Part shown: positions 8,444 through 16,400 of the stretch, one piece after another | How the letters are laid out: every line of letters starts with the position of its first letter | Numbering within the stretch: position 1 is the stretch's first letter | Source: Nocardioides massiliensis | GTDB lineage: Bacteria; Actinomycetota; Actinomycetes; Propionibacteriales; Nocardioidaceae | Assembly: GCF_030811215.1 (NCBI RefSeq) | Contig: NZ_JAUSQM010000001.1 | Coordinates: 1,674,001 to 1,738,000 of the forward strand | Direction: 5' to 3' | DNA length: 64,000 nucleotides | The notes under the pieces: generated by a model | Seen by the model: the letters and a program-made list of their open reading frames with translations, nothing else | What the model was told of the DNA's origin: nothing | The model's database searches: none | Position numbers and translations under genes: made by a program

Positions 8444-9122
8444 CGGTCAGCCAGGAGACTGCGGCGTCGGTGAGCAGTCGGGCGCGCTCGCGGCTGGCGG
8501 ATGCGGCGGCGGCGACCTCGGCGATGACTGCTTCGGCGTCGACACCGATCGCGCGTGCGGCCTCCGCGTCACCCCGAGCCCACCGTGCGAACGTCGTCGG
8601 CACGACCTCGGGGTGGAACTGCCACGCCAGCGCCCGCGCGGCGCGGGAGGTGTCGGCGATTGCCTGGGGGCCGACGTCCGTGCGGCCCAGCACCCGTGAG
8701 GTCGGGGGCGCGACGAAGACGTCGCTGTGCGACTGCGCCCACGGTCCGGGCGGGCAGAGGGTGGGGTCGTCGGTCTCGACCTCGATCAGGCCGATCTCCA
8801 GGCGCGGGCCCCGGTACGACGTCCCGCCGAGTGCGCGGGCGAGCAGCTGCGCGCCGTAGCAGATCCCCAGCACCGGTACGCCGGCATCGAGGCTCGCGCC
8901 GATCGTCGCCGCCTCCGCCTCGACGACGGCTGCCTGCGCCGGGTCGTGGGCCGAGCGGACCGAGCCGAGCAGCAGCACCAGGTCGTCGGCGGCACCCAGC
9001 GCCTCGCCGGTCAGCTCGTCGCGGTCGACGTAGGAGACGCGCTGCGCGACCTCGCGCAGCCGCTCGACGACGTACCCGCCCTCGCGGTCGGTGTCGTCGG
9101 CCACCACCCAGACGTTCTGCAC
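8433..9122 (-). CDS. Class I glutamine amidotransferase-like protein
   Basis: A 229-residue GATase1-domain protein with the full triad: nucleophile Cys88 in VLGICYGAQ, His170 and Glu172 in WQFHPEV. It resembles stand-alone GMP-synthase-like amidotransferases that act on gamma-glutamyl compounds or as unassigned hydrolases; no synthetase partner lies nearby. The start is taken as GTG at 9122, since the residues upstream in frame (to 9344) lie over the opposite-strand alcohol dehydrogenase. The 3' end overlaps the DapB-like gene convergently by 11 bp. Confidence 0.75.
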   Translation of the reverse strand: MQNVWVVADDTDREGGYVVERLREVAQRVSYVDRDELTGEALGAADDLVLLLGSVRSAHDPAQAAVVEAEAATIGASLDAGVPVLGICYGAQLLARALGGTSYRGPRLEIGLIEVETDDPTLCPPGPWAQSHSDVFVAPPTSRVLGRTDVGPQAIADTSRAARALAWQFHPEVVPTTFARWARGDAEAARAIGVDAEAVIAEVAAAASASRERARLLTDAAVSWLTARA

Positions 9123-9137
9123 GCCGCGATTCTCCCG

Positions 9138-9183
9138 GACGTCATACGCCCCCGAAGCAATAGGTCCCGGAACGTATGACGTC
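9138..9183. repeat. 11-bp perfect inverted repeat at a gene junction
   Basis: GACGTCATACG (9138-9148) and CGTATGACGTC (9173-9183) are perfect inverted copies separated by 24 nt. The pair lies between the divergent amidotransferase and alcohol dehydrogenase genes, at the point where the alcohol dehydrogenase loses homology to its family. It could be an operator or a rearrangement scar. Confidence 0.6.
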
Positions 9184-10218
9184 GTGGCGGCGCGGTACCG
9201 CACCCGCATGCTGCGCCTCGACCACGGGATCGGCCACACGTTCGGCCACGAGTTCGTCGGCGTGGTCCACGAGGTCGGACCGTCGGTGCAGCACCTGAAG
9301 GTCGGCGACAAGGTCATGGTGCCGTCCAACATCTTCTGCGGCACCTGCTACTTCTGCGCCCGCGGGCTCTACTCCAACAGCCATAACGTCAACCCCAACG
9401 CGACGGCCGTGGGCTCGATCTACGGCTACTCGCACACGACCGGTGGGTACGACGGCGGGCAGGCGGAGTTCGTGCGGGTGCCGTTCGCCGACGTCGGGCC
9501 CAGCCTCATCCCGGACTGGATGAGCGAGGACGACGCGGCGCTGCTCACCGACGCGGTCGCGACCGGCTACTTCGGCGCTCAGCTCGGCGACATCGTCGAG
9601 GGTGACGTCGTAGTGGTCCTGGGCGCCGGCCCGGTCGGGCTGTTCGCGGCGAAGTCCGCGTGGCTCATGGGAGCGGGGCGGGTGATCGTCATCGACCACC
9701 TCGACTACCGGCTCGCCAAGGCACGCGACTTCGCCCATGCCGAGACCTACAACTTCGCCGAGCACGACGACATCGTCGTCCTGCTCAAGCGGCTGACCGA
9801 GGGGCTCGGCGCCGACGCGGTCATCGATGCCGTGGGTGCGGAGGCCGACGGCAACCTCCTGCAGCACGTCACCTCGGCCAAGCTCAAGATGCAGGGCGGC
9901 TCGCCGGTCGCGCTCAACTGGGCGATCGACGCGGCCCGCAAGGGCGGCACGGTCTCGGTCGTGGGCGCCTACGGGCCGCTGTTCAGCGCGGTGAAGTTCG
10001 GCGACGCGCTCAACAAGGGGCTGACGCTGCGGATGAACCAGTGCCCGGTGAAGCGCCAGTGGCCGCGGCTGTTCGAGCACGTGCGCAACGGCTACCTCAA
10101 CCCCAGCGAGATCATCACCCATCGGATCCCGCTGGAGCACATCGCCGAGGGCTACCACATGTTCTCGGCCAAGCTCGACGACTGCATCAAGCCGATCATC
10201 GTCAACGACGCCGCCTGA
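9184..10218 (+). CDS. Zinc-type alcohol dehydrogenase, N-terminally truncated
   Basis: The protein matches the zinc-dependent MDR alcohol dehydrogenase family from its second motif onward: GHEFVGVVHEVG, the structural zinc cysteines (CGTCYFCARG), and a Rossmann domain with VVVVLGAGPVGLFAAK. The roughly 50 N-terminal residues of the family, including the catalytic-zinc CGSDLH motif, are absent. The frame stays open to a GTG at 9091, but that extension is antisense to the amidotransferase gene and unrelated. GTG 9184 and ATG 9208 are possible starts. Without the catalytic cysteine it is probably inactive or a decaying gene. The partner gene follows 32 nt downstream. Confidence 0.65.
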   Translation: MAARYRTRMLRLDHGIGHTFGHEFVGVVHEVGPSVQHLKVGDKVMVPSNIFCGTCYFCARGLYSNSHNVNPNATAVGSIYGYSHTTGGYDGGQAEFVRVPFADVGPSLIPDWMSEDDAALLTDAVATGYFGAQLGDIVEGDVVVVLGAGPVGLFAAKSAWLMGAGRVIVIDHLDYRLAKARDFAHAETYNFAEHDDIVVLLKRLTEGLGADAVIDAVGAEADGNLLQHVTSAKLKMQGGSPVALNWAIDAARKGGTVSVVGAYGPLFSAVKFGDALNKGLTLRMNQCPVKRQWPRLFEHVRNGYLNPSEIITHRIPLEHIAEGYHMFSAKLDDCIKPIIVNDAA

Positions 10219-10250
10219 CCGACCGCTCCCGTCGTACGCCGGAGGACCCC

Positions 10251-10823
10251 ATGCCCTACACCGCCGCCAAGCCCGACCTCGTCCCCAGCAGCGAGGAGCT
10301 GCGCGCCCGGATCCCCGGGTGGGGTGTCGACCTCGATCCCGCCGACCGGCCCTCAGTGCCGCGGATGCGGGACCCCGAGCCGGCTCCCGGCGCGCACTGG
10401 ACATTGCCCGAGCAGCAGGAGGAGCGCTGGCCGCGGGAGCGCTCCATCGAGCACATGCGCCTCACGCCGGCCTTCGGCACGAGCTGCCCGCCCAAGGGGT
10501 TGTCGGGGGTGATCCGCAAGGCGGCGTACGCCCGCTACAGCGAGGCCCGCGCCGCGCATTGGCTGTTGCTGATGCTCGGTGACCGCGTCGACATGGTCGA
10601 GAGCGCCGTCACCTCGGCACTGCGCGGACGACCCGACAACCCCATCACCGAGACCGGGATCCTCAGCGAGCCGCGTCGGCACGGCATCTCCTCGAGGTTC
10701 GGGCGCAATCGGGCCGACGTCAAGCACCAGTGGCTCGACCCGGTGATCGTCGCGGGCCCGTGGGTGCTGGCCGGGTGGGGTGCCGTCCGCGCCGCCCGTC
10801 GGCTGCGCCGGGGTGCTGCCTGA
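10251..10823 (+). CDS. Conserved hypothetical protein beside alcohol dehydrogenase
   Basis: A 190-residue protein of no known function, with a GGAGG site before ATG 10251. It is polar and proline-rich at the N-terminus (RIPGWGVDLDPADRPSVPR) and has a mid-region FGTSCPPKGLSGVIRKAAY. It then has a moderately hydrophobic segment (AAHWLLLML), an LDPVIVAGPWVLAGWGAVRAAR helix-like tail and a basic C-terminus, so membrane association is possible. My recollection is that similar proteins accompany this class of alcohol dehydrogenase in actinobacteria. No catalytic motif is recognised. Confidence 0.7.
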   Translation: MPYTAAKPDLVPSSEELRARIPGWGVDLDPADRPSVPRMRDPEPAPGAHWTLPEQQEERWPRERSIEHMRLTPAFGTSCPPKGLSGVIRKAAYARYSEARAAHWLLLMLGDRVDMVESAVTSALRGRPDNPITETGILSEPRRHGISSRFGRNRADVKHQWLDPVIVAGPWVLAGWGAVRAARRLRRGAA

Positions 10824-10844
10824 GGTCCCAGTAGAGTCGGAGCA

Positions 10845-12446
10845 GTGCCCGACCTCCCCGACACCCGGCCCCGTCGTACCTTCGCCGTCATCAGCCACCC
10901 CGACGCCGGCAAGTCCACGCTCACTGAGGCGCTCGCGCTGCATGCCGAGGTGATCTCGCGGGCCGGCGCCACCCACGGCAAGGCCGGCCGCAAGGGCACC
11001 GTGTCGGACTGGATGGACATGGAGCAGGCCCGCGGCATCTCCATCACCTCAGCGGCGCTGCAGTTCGCGTACGGCGACCACGTGATCAACCTCGTCGACA
11101 CCCCCGGCCACGCGGACTTCTCCGAGGACACCTACCGCGTGCTCAGCGCGGTCGACTCCGCGGTGATGCTCGTCGACGCCGCCAAGGGTCTGGAGCCCCA
11201 GACGCTCAAGCTGTTCCGCGTGTGCGCCCAGCGCGGGCTGCCCGTCATCACGGTCATCAACAAGTGGGACCGACCCGGGCTCGACCCGTTCGCGCTGATG
11301 GACGAGATCGAGCAGCGCATCGGCCTGCGGCCCACCCCGCTGACCTGGCCGGTCGGCATCGCCGGCGACTTCCGCGGCGTGCTCGATCGGCGTACGGGTC
11401 GCTACATCCGCTACACCCGCACGGCCGGTGGCGCGACCCGCGCGCCCGAGGAGCACCTCGAGCCCGACGCGGCGGCCGCGGCCGAGGGCCAGGACTGGCA
11501 CGAGGCCGTCGAGGGCGACGAGCTGCTGAGCGCCGACGGGGCCGACCACGACCTGGCGGCCTACCGCGCCGGGCGCACGACGCCGGTGCTGTTCGCCTCC
11601 GCCCTGTCGAACTTCGGGGTGTCCACCCTGCTCGACCTGCTGGTCGACATCGCACCTGCGCCAGCGCCGACGCCGACCATCGACGGTGGTGAGCGCGCGG
11701 TCGACGACGACTTCAGCGCGTATGTGTTCAAGGTGCAGTCGGGGATGGACGCCTCGCACCGCGACCGGCTCGCCTACGTGCGCGTGTGCTCGGGGGTCTT
11801 CGAGCGCGGCATGGTCGCCACGCACGGGACGACCGGACGGCCGTTCGCCACGAAGTACGCCCAAGCGGTCTTCGGCCGCGAGCGGGTGGTGGTCGACCGA
11901 GCGATGCCCGGTGACGTCGTCGGCCTGGTCAACGCCTCGGCGTTGCTCGTCGGCGACACGATCTATGCCGGCCGGCCCGTGCGCTACCCGCCGATCACGA
12001 GCTTCGCGCCCGAGCACTTCGCGGCCGCCAGCGTCACGGACACCCAGCGCTGGAAGCAGTTCCGGCGCGGGATCAGCCAGCTCGACGAGGAGGGGGTCGT
12101 CCAGGTGCTGCGCTCCCCGGCGCGCGGTGACCACAACCCGATCCTCGCTGCCGTCGGACCGATGCAGTTCGAGGTCGTGGTGGCGCGGATGGAGGCCGAG
12201 TTCGGCGCCGCCGTGCGGCTCGAGCAGCTCGGCTACACCGTGGCCCGGCGCGTTGAGCCGGAGCAGGCCGACGAGGTGCGCGGCATCCGCGGTGCTGAGG
12301 TGCTCGAGCGGCGGGACGGCACGCTCCTGGCGCTCTTCCCCGACGTGTGGCGCGTGCGGTCGGCGCTGCGGGCGGCCCCCCATCTGCAGCTGCACCCGCT
12401 GCCGGCCAGCGGGGACATCGAAGCCGACATGGAGTACCGCACCTGA
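10845..12446 (+). CDS. prfC: Peptide chain release factor 3
   Basis: A 533-residue translational GTPase, the usual RF3 length. G1 is [10 protein letters not shown]3 is [14 protein letters not shown] and G4 is NKWDRPG; the elongation-factor-like domain II follows ([16 protein letters not shown]). RF3 recycles RF1/RF2 from the ribosome after peptide release. The start is GTG at 10845; ATG-initiated alternatives would cut into the G domain. It is preceded by 21 nt after the hypothetical gene and appears to be a single-gene unit. Confidence 0.95.
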   Translation: MPDLPDTRPRRTFAVISHPDAGKSTLTEALALHAEVISRAGATHGKAGRKGTVSDWMDMEQARGISITSAALQFAYGDHVINLVDTPGHADFSEDTYRVLSAVDSAVMLVDAAKGLEPQTLKLFRVCAQRGLPVITVINKWDRPGLDPFALMDEIEQRIGLRPTPLTWPVGIAGDFRGVLDRRTGRYIRYTRTAGGATRAPEEHLEPDAAAAAEGQDWHEAVEGDELLSADGADHDLAAYRAGRTTPVLFASALSNFGVSTLLDLLVDIAPAPAPTPTIDGGERAVDDDFSAYVFKVQSGMDASHRDRLAYVRVCSGVFERGMVATHGTTGRPFATKYAQAVFGRERVVVDRAMPGDVVGLVNASALLVGDTIYAGRPVRYPPITSFAPEHFAAASVTDTQRWKQFRRGISQLDEEGVVQVLRSPARGDHNPILAAVGPMQFEVVVARMEAEFGAAVRLEQLGYTVARRVEPEQADEVRGIRGAEVLERRDGTLLALFPDVWRVRSALRAAPHLQLHPLPASGDIEADMEYRT

Positions 12447-12463
12447 TCGACCTGCGATAGAGT

Positions 12464-12482
12464 CCTATCGAAATTCGATAGG
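12464..12482. promoter_or_regulatory. Perfect 19-bp palindrome overlapping the ribosome binding site
   Basis: CCTATCGAAATTCGATAGG is a perfect palindrome (9-bp arms, 1-nt centre). Its right end runs into the AGGAAGG that serves as Shine-Dalgarno for the gene at 12495. The Cro-type HTH encoded two genes downstream is the obvious candidate to bind it. Confidence 0.75.
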
Positions 12483-12494
12483 AAGGCATCGCGA

Positions 12495-12992
12495 ATGAAT
12501 CGATGGGTGATCGGTGCGCTGCGCACCGTCCTGGTGCTGGCATTGCTTGGCTCGGTGTTCGTCCAGGCAGTGATGATCCCGCTGGCGGCCGCCGATCTGC
12601 GTGGGGAGGGTGGCGAGCTGACCCGGCTGTGGTTCCCCCTCGTCGCGATCGCCTTCTGCCTGGTCGTCGTGCTCCAGGTCTGCGCGGTCTGCGTCTGGCG
12701 GCTGCTCACGATGGTGCGCCGCGGGACGGTGTTCACCCCCGCGTCCTTCCGCTTCGTCGACGCGATCATCGTGGCGATCGCCGTGGGGGCCGGGCTATTC
12801 TTCGCGCTCGGCTTCGTGCTCGCGCCGGGCGAGGAGGTGGCGCCGGGCATGGTGCTGCTGATCGGTGGGGCCGGCGGGGTGGTCGCCGGCATCGCGCTCA
12901 TCGTCCTGGTGATGCGGATGCTCCTCGCCCAGGCGGTCGCGCGCGACGCCGAGGCTCGGGCCATGCAGGCCGAGCTCGACGAGGTGATCTGA
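12495..12992 (+). CDS. DUF2975 family membrane protein
   Basis: A 165-residue integral membrane protein with four predicted transmembrane helices: residues about 5-28, 47-70, 92-112 and 118-140 (VLLIGGAGGVVAGIALIVLV). A cytoplasmic, charged C-terminal tail follows (RDAEARAMQAELDEVI). Size and topology fit DUF2975, a family often encoded directly before a small YozG-like HTH protein, exactly as here. The HTH gene's GTG follows this gene's stop without a gap (TGAGTG). The role is unknown; a regulatory or sensor pairing is a reasonable guess. Confidence 0.8.
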   Translation: MNRWVIGALRTVLVLALLGSVFVQAVMIPLAAADLRGEGGELTRLWFPLVAIAFCLVVVLQVCAVCVWRLLTMVRRGTVFTPASFRFVDAIIVAIAVGAGLFFALGFVLAPGEEVAPGMVLLIGGAGGVVAGIALIVLVMRMLLAQAVARDAEARAMQAELDEVI

Positions 12993-13196
12993 GTGCCGAT
13001 CATCGTCGACATCGACGTCATGCTCGCGCGCCGCAAGATGCCGGTCGGCGTCCTGGCCGAGCGCGTGGGCATCACGCCGGCCAACCTCGCGGTGCTCAAG
13101 AACGGGCGCGCGAAGGCGGTGCGGTTCAGCACGCTCGAGGCGATCTGCGAGGTGCTCGAGTGCCAGCCGGGCGACATCTTGCGCTTCGAGCCATGA
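12993..13196 (+). CDS. Cro/C1-type (YozG-like) HTH regulator
   Basis: A 67-residue protein that is almost entirely one helix-turn-helix of the HTH_26 type: MLARRKMPVGVLAERVGIT, then NLAVLKNGRAKAVRFSTLEA and CEVLECQPGDIL. The family normally binds DNA as a dimer. The gene abuts the DUF2975 membrane protein gene and overlaps the next gene (ATGA), so all three are one operon. Its likely target is the 19-bp palindrome at 12464-12482, giving autoregulation. Confidence 0.85.
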   Translation: MPIIVDIDVMLARRKMPVGVLAERVGITPANLAVLKNGRAKAVRFSTLEAICEVLECQPGDILRFEP

Positions 13197-14314
13197 GGGC
13201 CGACGTCCTGGTCGTCGGTGCCGGGCTCGCTGGGCTGCACGTCGCGATCGAGCTCGGCCGGCGTGGCCACGAGGTCGTCCTGGTCGACCGTCGCCGCGAC
13301 CTCGGGGCGGCCATCCGCACGACCGGGATCTTCGTGCGCAAGACCCTCGACGACTACGCCCTGCCCGACGACCTGCTCGGGCCACCCATCCGGCGGGTCG
13401 TGCTCTACCCACCGTCGTTGCGCCGGCCGGTTGCCCTCGAGAGCGACCGCGACGAGTACCGCGTCGGCGACATGGCCGGTCTCTACCGCCACCTCGTCGC
13501 CGAGGCCACCACCGCGGGTGTGGAGGTGGTGCTCGGCACCCGCTACGTCGGGCGTGCCGGTGCCGACGCGGTGCTGGACGGTCCGGGCGGCGTACGGCAG
13601 GTGCGGGCGACGTACGTCGTGGGCGCCGACGGCGCGCGGTCCCGGGTCGCCGCCGACCTCGGGCTCGACCGCAACGAGCGCATGCTGGTCGGGGCGGAGG
13701 AGGTGTTCGCGATCGAGTCGCACGCCGGCCCGCCGACGTTCCACTGCGTCGTGGACCCGCGGCTCGCGCCGGGCTACCTGGCGTGGGTCGTCGACGACGG
13801 CCGGCACGCCCACGTCGGGGTTGCGGGGTACGCCGCCCGGTACCCCGACGGCATGCGTGCGGCCCTGTCGCGGTTCGCCAGTGGTCTTGGCGAACTCGCG
13901 CCGCTGGTAGCGGTGGGGGAGGTCGAGCGCCGCGGCGGGCCGATCCCGGTGGGCGGCGTGCTGCGCCGGATCGCCTCGCCGTGCGGGCTGCTGGTGGGGG
14001 ACGCTGCCGGAGCGGTCTCACCGCTGACCGCCGGCGGCCTCGACCCGTGTCTGCGGCTGTCGGATCGGGCGGTCGACGTGCTCGACGACGCGCTGCGCAC
14101 CGGCAGCAGCGACCCGCTGCGGCACTACGACGGCGCCCCGCTGCGCGCGAAGTTCCGCGGCCGGCTCACGATGCGACGCGGGCTCGCGGCGGTGCGTACG
14201 TCGGCACTCGCCGAGGCAGCATTCGTCGGCCTGCGCACCGCGCCGGGTCGCGCTGCTGCGACGAAGGTGTTGTTCGGCGATCGGTCGTTCCCCGGGCAGG
14301 TTGCCGCTGACTGA
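13193..14314 (+). CDS. FAD-dependent oxidoreductase, geranylgeranyl reductase-like
   Basis: A 373-residue flavoprotein. The N-terminal dinucleotide fold is ADVLVVGAGLAGLHVAIELG with acidic strand end VVLVDRR; the second FAD motif is VVGADGARSRVAADLG and the third GLLVGDAAGAVSPLTAGGL. These place it in the p-hydroxybenzoate hydroxylase/geranylgeranyl reductase superfamily. It starts by ATGA overlap with the HTH gene, so it belongs to that operon. Its stop codon TGA lies in the 5-bp target duplication (CTGAG) of the IS1380 element downstream. A damaged copy of its 3' end occurs at 16135-16247. Substrate unknown. Confidence 0.8.
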   Translation: MRADVLVVGAGLAGLHVAIELGRRGHEVVLVDRRRDLGAAIRTTGIFVRKTLDDYALPDDLLGPPIRRVVLYPPSLRRPVALESDRDEYRVGDMAGLYRHLVAEATTAGVEVVLGTRYVGRAGADAVLDGPGGVRQVRATYVVGADGARSRVAADLGLDRNERMLVGAEEVFAIESHAGPPTFHCVVDPRLAPGYLAWVVDDGRHAHVGVAGYAARYPDGMRAALSRFASGLGELAPLVAVGEVERRGGPIPVGGVLRRIASPCGLLVGDAAGAVSPLTAGGLDPCLRLSDRAVDVLDDALRTGSSDPLRHYDGAPLRAKFRGRLTMRRGLAAVRTSALAEAAFVGLRTAPGRAAATKVLFGDRSFPGQVAAD

Positions 14315-14315
14315 G

Positions 14316-15956
14316 CCCTGATCCACCGACGTTGTTTCTGTAGTGGTCGTTCTCGGCGCTGGCGGGTATCGCGGCGTCGTGGGCGTGCGGGACCTGCCGG
14401 TCTACGCCGGTTCTTCCACTTCAGGGTCCTCGGTTGCGCCCGTGCTGGGCTGGATGGTCACGTCGTGGCGGGTGTTGGTGGTCCGGTCGCGAGCGCGTGG
14501 AGGGTGTCCCACTGCTCTGCCCAGGGCCATCGGATCGGGAGGTGCAGGATGAGTCGGCGGCCGGTGGCCGCGATCCGGGCGGGGATGTTGATGATCCGCT
14601 TGCGCAGGGTCGCCCATCGGACCTTGGCCATGTTGGCGGCGACGGCGGTGGCACGGGCGATGTTGAACGCGATCACTGCGAGCGCGACCCACGCGGCGTT
14701 CGCCGCGTACTTCCCCGACGGCAGGTGCGCCAGGGCGCCGTCCTTGAGTTCGGCGATGACCTGCTCGACGATCGCGTGGTCACGGTGAGCCTGGTCTGCC
14801 TCAACGATGTCGAGGGTGGAGTTGGTGATGAACGCGTGGTGCCGGTAGCTGGCGAACAGCTCACCTTGTTCGGTGCCGTCGCCGGCGAGGGCCTGGAGCC
14901 GCTTGACCCGGCGCACAACCAGCCGGCAGGCCACGTGCTCGGCCTTGCGGCGGCCGGTGAACGCCACGAAGGCCACCTCGGCGACCTCCGCGTCGGAGAT
15001 CCAGCGCTGCTCTGTCTCCTCCCAGATCGCGTTCGGATACTTGATCGGTGTCCATGCTTCTTGGTCGATGCCGGTGATTGCGGCGCTCACGCTGGGGGTC
15101 ATCCGGGCGGTCACGGAGAACCAGGTCTTCGCGCGGATCGCGGTCCCGACGAAGGCCCATCCGTAGTAGGCCGAGTCGGCCCGGCACAGGATCGGGCCCT
15201 TCACGCCCGATGCACGGGCGGTGCCGATGGCCTGGGCCAGCAGCCGGCCGGCACCCGCTGCGGACGCGGTGTTGCCCTTGCGTAGCCGTGCCCGAGCGAT
15301 CACGGGCGCGCTCAACGGCGTGGAGACCGTGGCGAGCTGGATGTTCAGCCCCCGCACCCGGGAGTAGCCGTAGGCGGCGCCTTGCTTGGCATAGCCGTGG
15401 ACCTCGCGGATCGTGTCATCGACATCGATGAACGCGGTCTCCTCAGCGGCATCGCCGCCAGCGACCAGTCCTGGAACCCGGTCGGCGAGGCCGGCCAGGA
15501 GCCGGCCACCGACCGCGTCGAGCTGCTGCACGTGCCCGTGGGTGAAGGAACGTAGGAACGTGCCCAGCGTGGAGGGTGCCCGCACCCCGCCGAACAGCCG
15601 ACCCATCCCGCCGTGCCGGAGTAGGTCCAGGTCATCGATGCTGTCTGCGCCCGCGAGCATCCCGCCCACCACGCTGGTCGCCTTCGTCGCCGCATTCGGC
15701 GAAGGCACCGTCAGTCGCTGCGCGAGGAGATCGTGCAGGCCGGCCGACTCGGCCAACCGAAGCGCCGGAACCAGACCTGCGGCCGACACCAAGTTCGGAT
15801 CATCGAAGACGGGCCTGATCGTGTGAGAGGCTTTCACTTACGAGGTGTCCCTTGCTCGGCCCGGAATCGTGTGTGTGGTAACTCCGATTCTCTCGCCCAG
15901 CAAGGGCATTCTCGTTCTACGCCACGCTCAACTCTCCACCCATCGGTGGATCAGGG
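14316..15956 (-). mobile_element. IS1380-family insertion sequence, copy A
   Basis: A 1641-bp element with 14-bp perfect terminal inverted repeats: CCCTGATCCACCGA at 14316-14329 and its reverse complement at 15943-15956. The repeat CTGAG flanks both ends (14311-14315 and 15957-15961), a 5-bp target duplication. One transposase gene on the minus strand fills it. A second, related element lies at 47248-48972. The left duplication contains the stop codon of the FAD oxidoreductase gene. Confidence 0.9.
14458..15837 (-). CDS. IS1380-family transposase, copy A
   Basis: A 459-residue DDE transposase that is clearly related to the copy at 47369: both share FDDPNLVSAAGLVPAL, ADSIDDLDLLRHGGMGRLF (copy B: ADSIDDMALLRHGGMGRLF), VDVDDTI, EVHGYAKQGA and EVAEIDFTAF/EVAEVAFVAF. 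The aspartate in VDVDDTI and later acidic residues fit the IS1380 catalytic core. The start is GTG at 15837, aligned with GTG in copy B. No internal stop or frameshift is seen, so the gene looks intact. Confidence 0.92.
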   Translation of the reverse strand: MKASHTIRPVFDDPNLVSAAGLVPALRLAESAGLHDLLAQRLTVPSPNAATKATSVVGGMLAGADSIDDLDLLRHGGMGRLFGGVRAPSTLGTFLRSFTHGHVQQLDAVGGRLLAGLADRVPGLVAGGDAAEETAFIDVDDTIREVHGYAKQGAAYGYSRVRGLNIQLATVSTPLSAPVIARARLRKGNTASAAGAGRLLAQAIGTARASGVKGPILCRADSAYYGWAFVGTAIRAKTWFSVTARMTPSVSAAITGIDQEAWTPIKYPNAIWEETEQRWISDAEVAEVAFVAFTGRRKAEHVACRLVVRRVKRLQALAGDGTEQGELFASYRHHAFITNSTLDIVEADQAHRDHAIVEQVIAELKDGALAHLPSGKYAANAAWVALAVIAFNIARATAVAANMAKVRWATLRKRIINIPARIAATGRRLILHLPIRWPWAEQWDTLHALATGPPTPATT

Positions 15957-16400
15957 CTGAGGGGTGTGGGCATACCGGTACGCCCGCGCGGCGTACTTGG
16001 TCGGGTACTCGTCGTTGGTCGAGCTCGTCGAGACCAGCGCGGGCGTCGGGCGGGATCGCTAGGTGGGCGGGTCGGTGCCGCCTGACCCGGTGTACGACGA
16101 GGGAGTCATGGAGATAGATCTCCATACCCGGCCCGATGACGCGTTGCGCACTGGCAGCAGCGACCCGTTGCGGCACTACGACGGCGTGCCGCGCCAAGGT
16201 GTTGTTCGGCGATCCATCGTTTCGGGCGCAGCTTTGCCGCTGGTTGAGCGGTGTGGGCATGCCGGTACGCCCGCGCAGCGCTCTCTGGTTTCGAGAAGGC
16301 GCGGGCGTCGGGGCAGGGTCGTTAGGTCGGTGGGTCGGTGCCGCCGGTTCCGGCGTAGGTGATGAGGAAGTCGTGCAGGTAGATCTCGATGGGTGACGGT
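15957..16400. repeat. Degenerate tandem duplication of convergent gene ends
   Basis: The sequence at 15957-16126 (GTGTGGGCATACCGGTACGC and onward) recurs diverged at 16243-16400. It consists of the intergenic region plus the C-terminal coding end of the HNH gene; on the minus strand, copy A at about 16064-16126 encodes the remnant EIYLHDSLVVH, compared with EIYLHDFLITY in the intact gene. Between the copies, 16135-16247 is a second copy of the 3' end of the FAD oxidoreductase gene (DALRTGSSDPLRHYDG), with an internal deletion of about 110 bp. IS1380 copy A then interrupted the first unit. Confidence 0.75.
16135..16247 (+). pseudogene. Remnant of FAD oxidoreductase 3' end
   Basis: About 60 bp match 14084-14143 (DALRTGSSDPLRHYDG) with silent-type changes. 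They are followed by a jump to sequence matching 14263-14312 (AAGGTGTTGTTCGGCGAT), so roughly 110 bp are deleted and the frame is lost. It is a non-coding relic of the tandem duplication described for 15957-16400. Confidence 0.75.
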
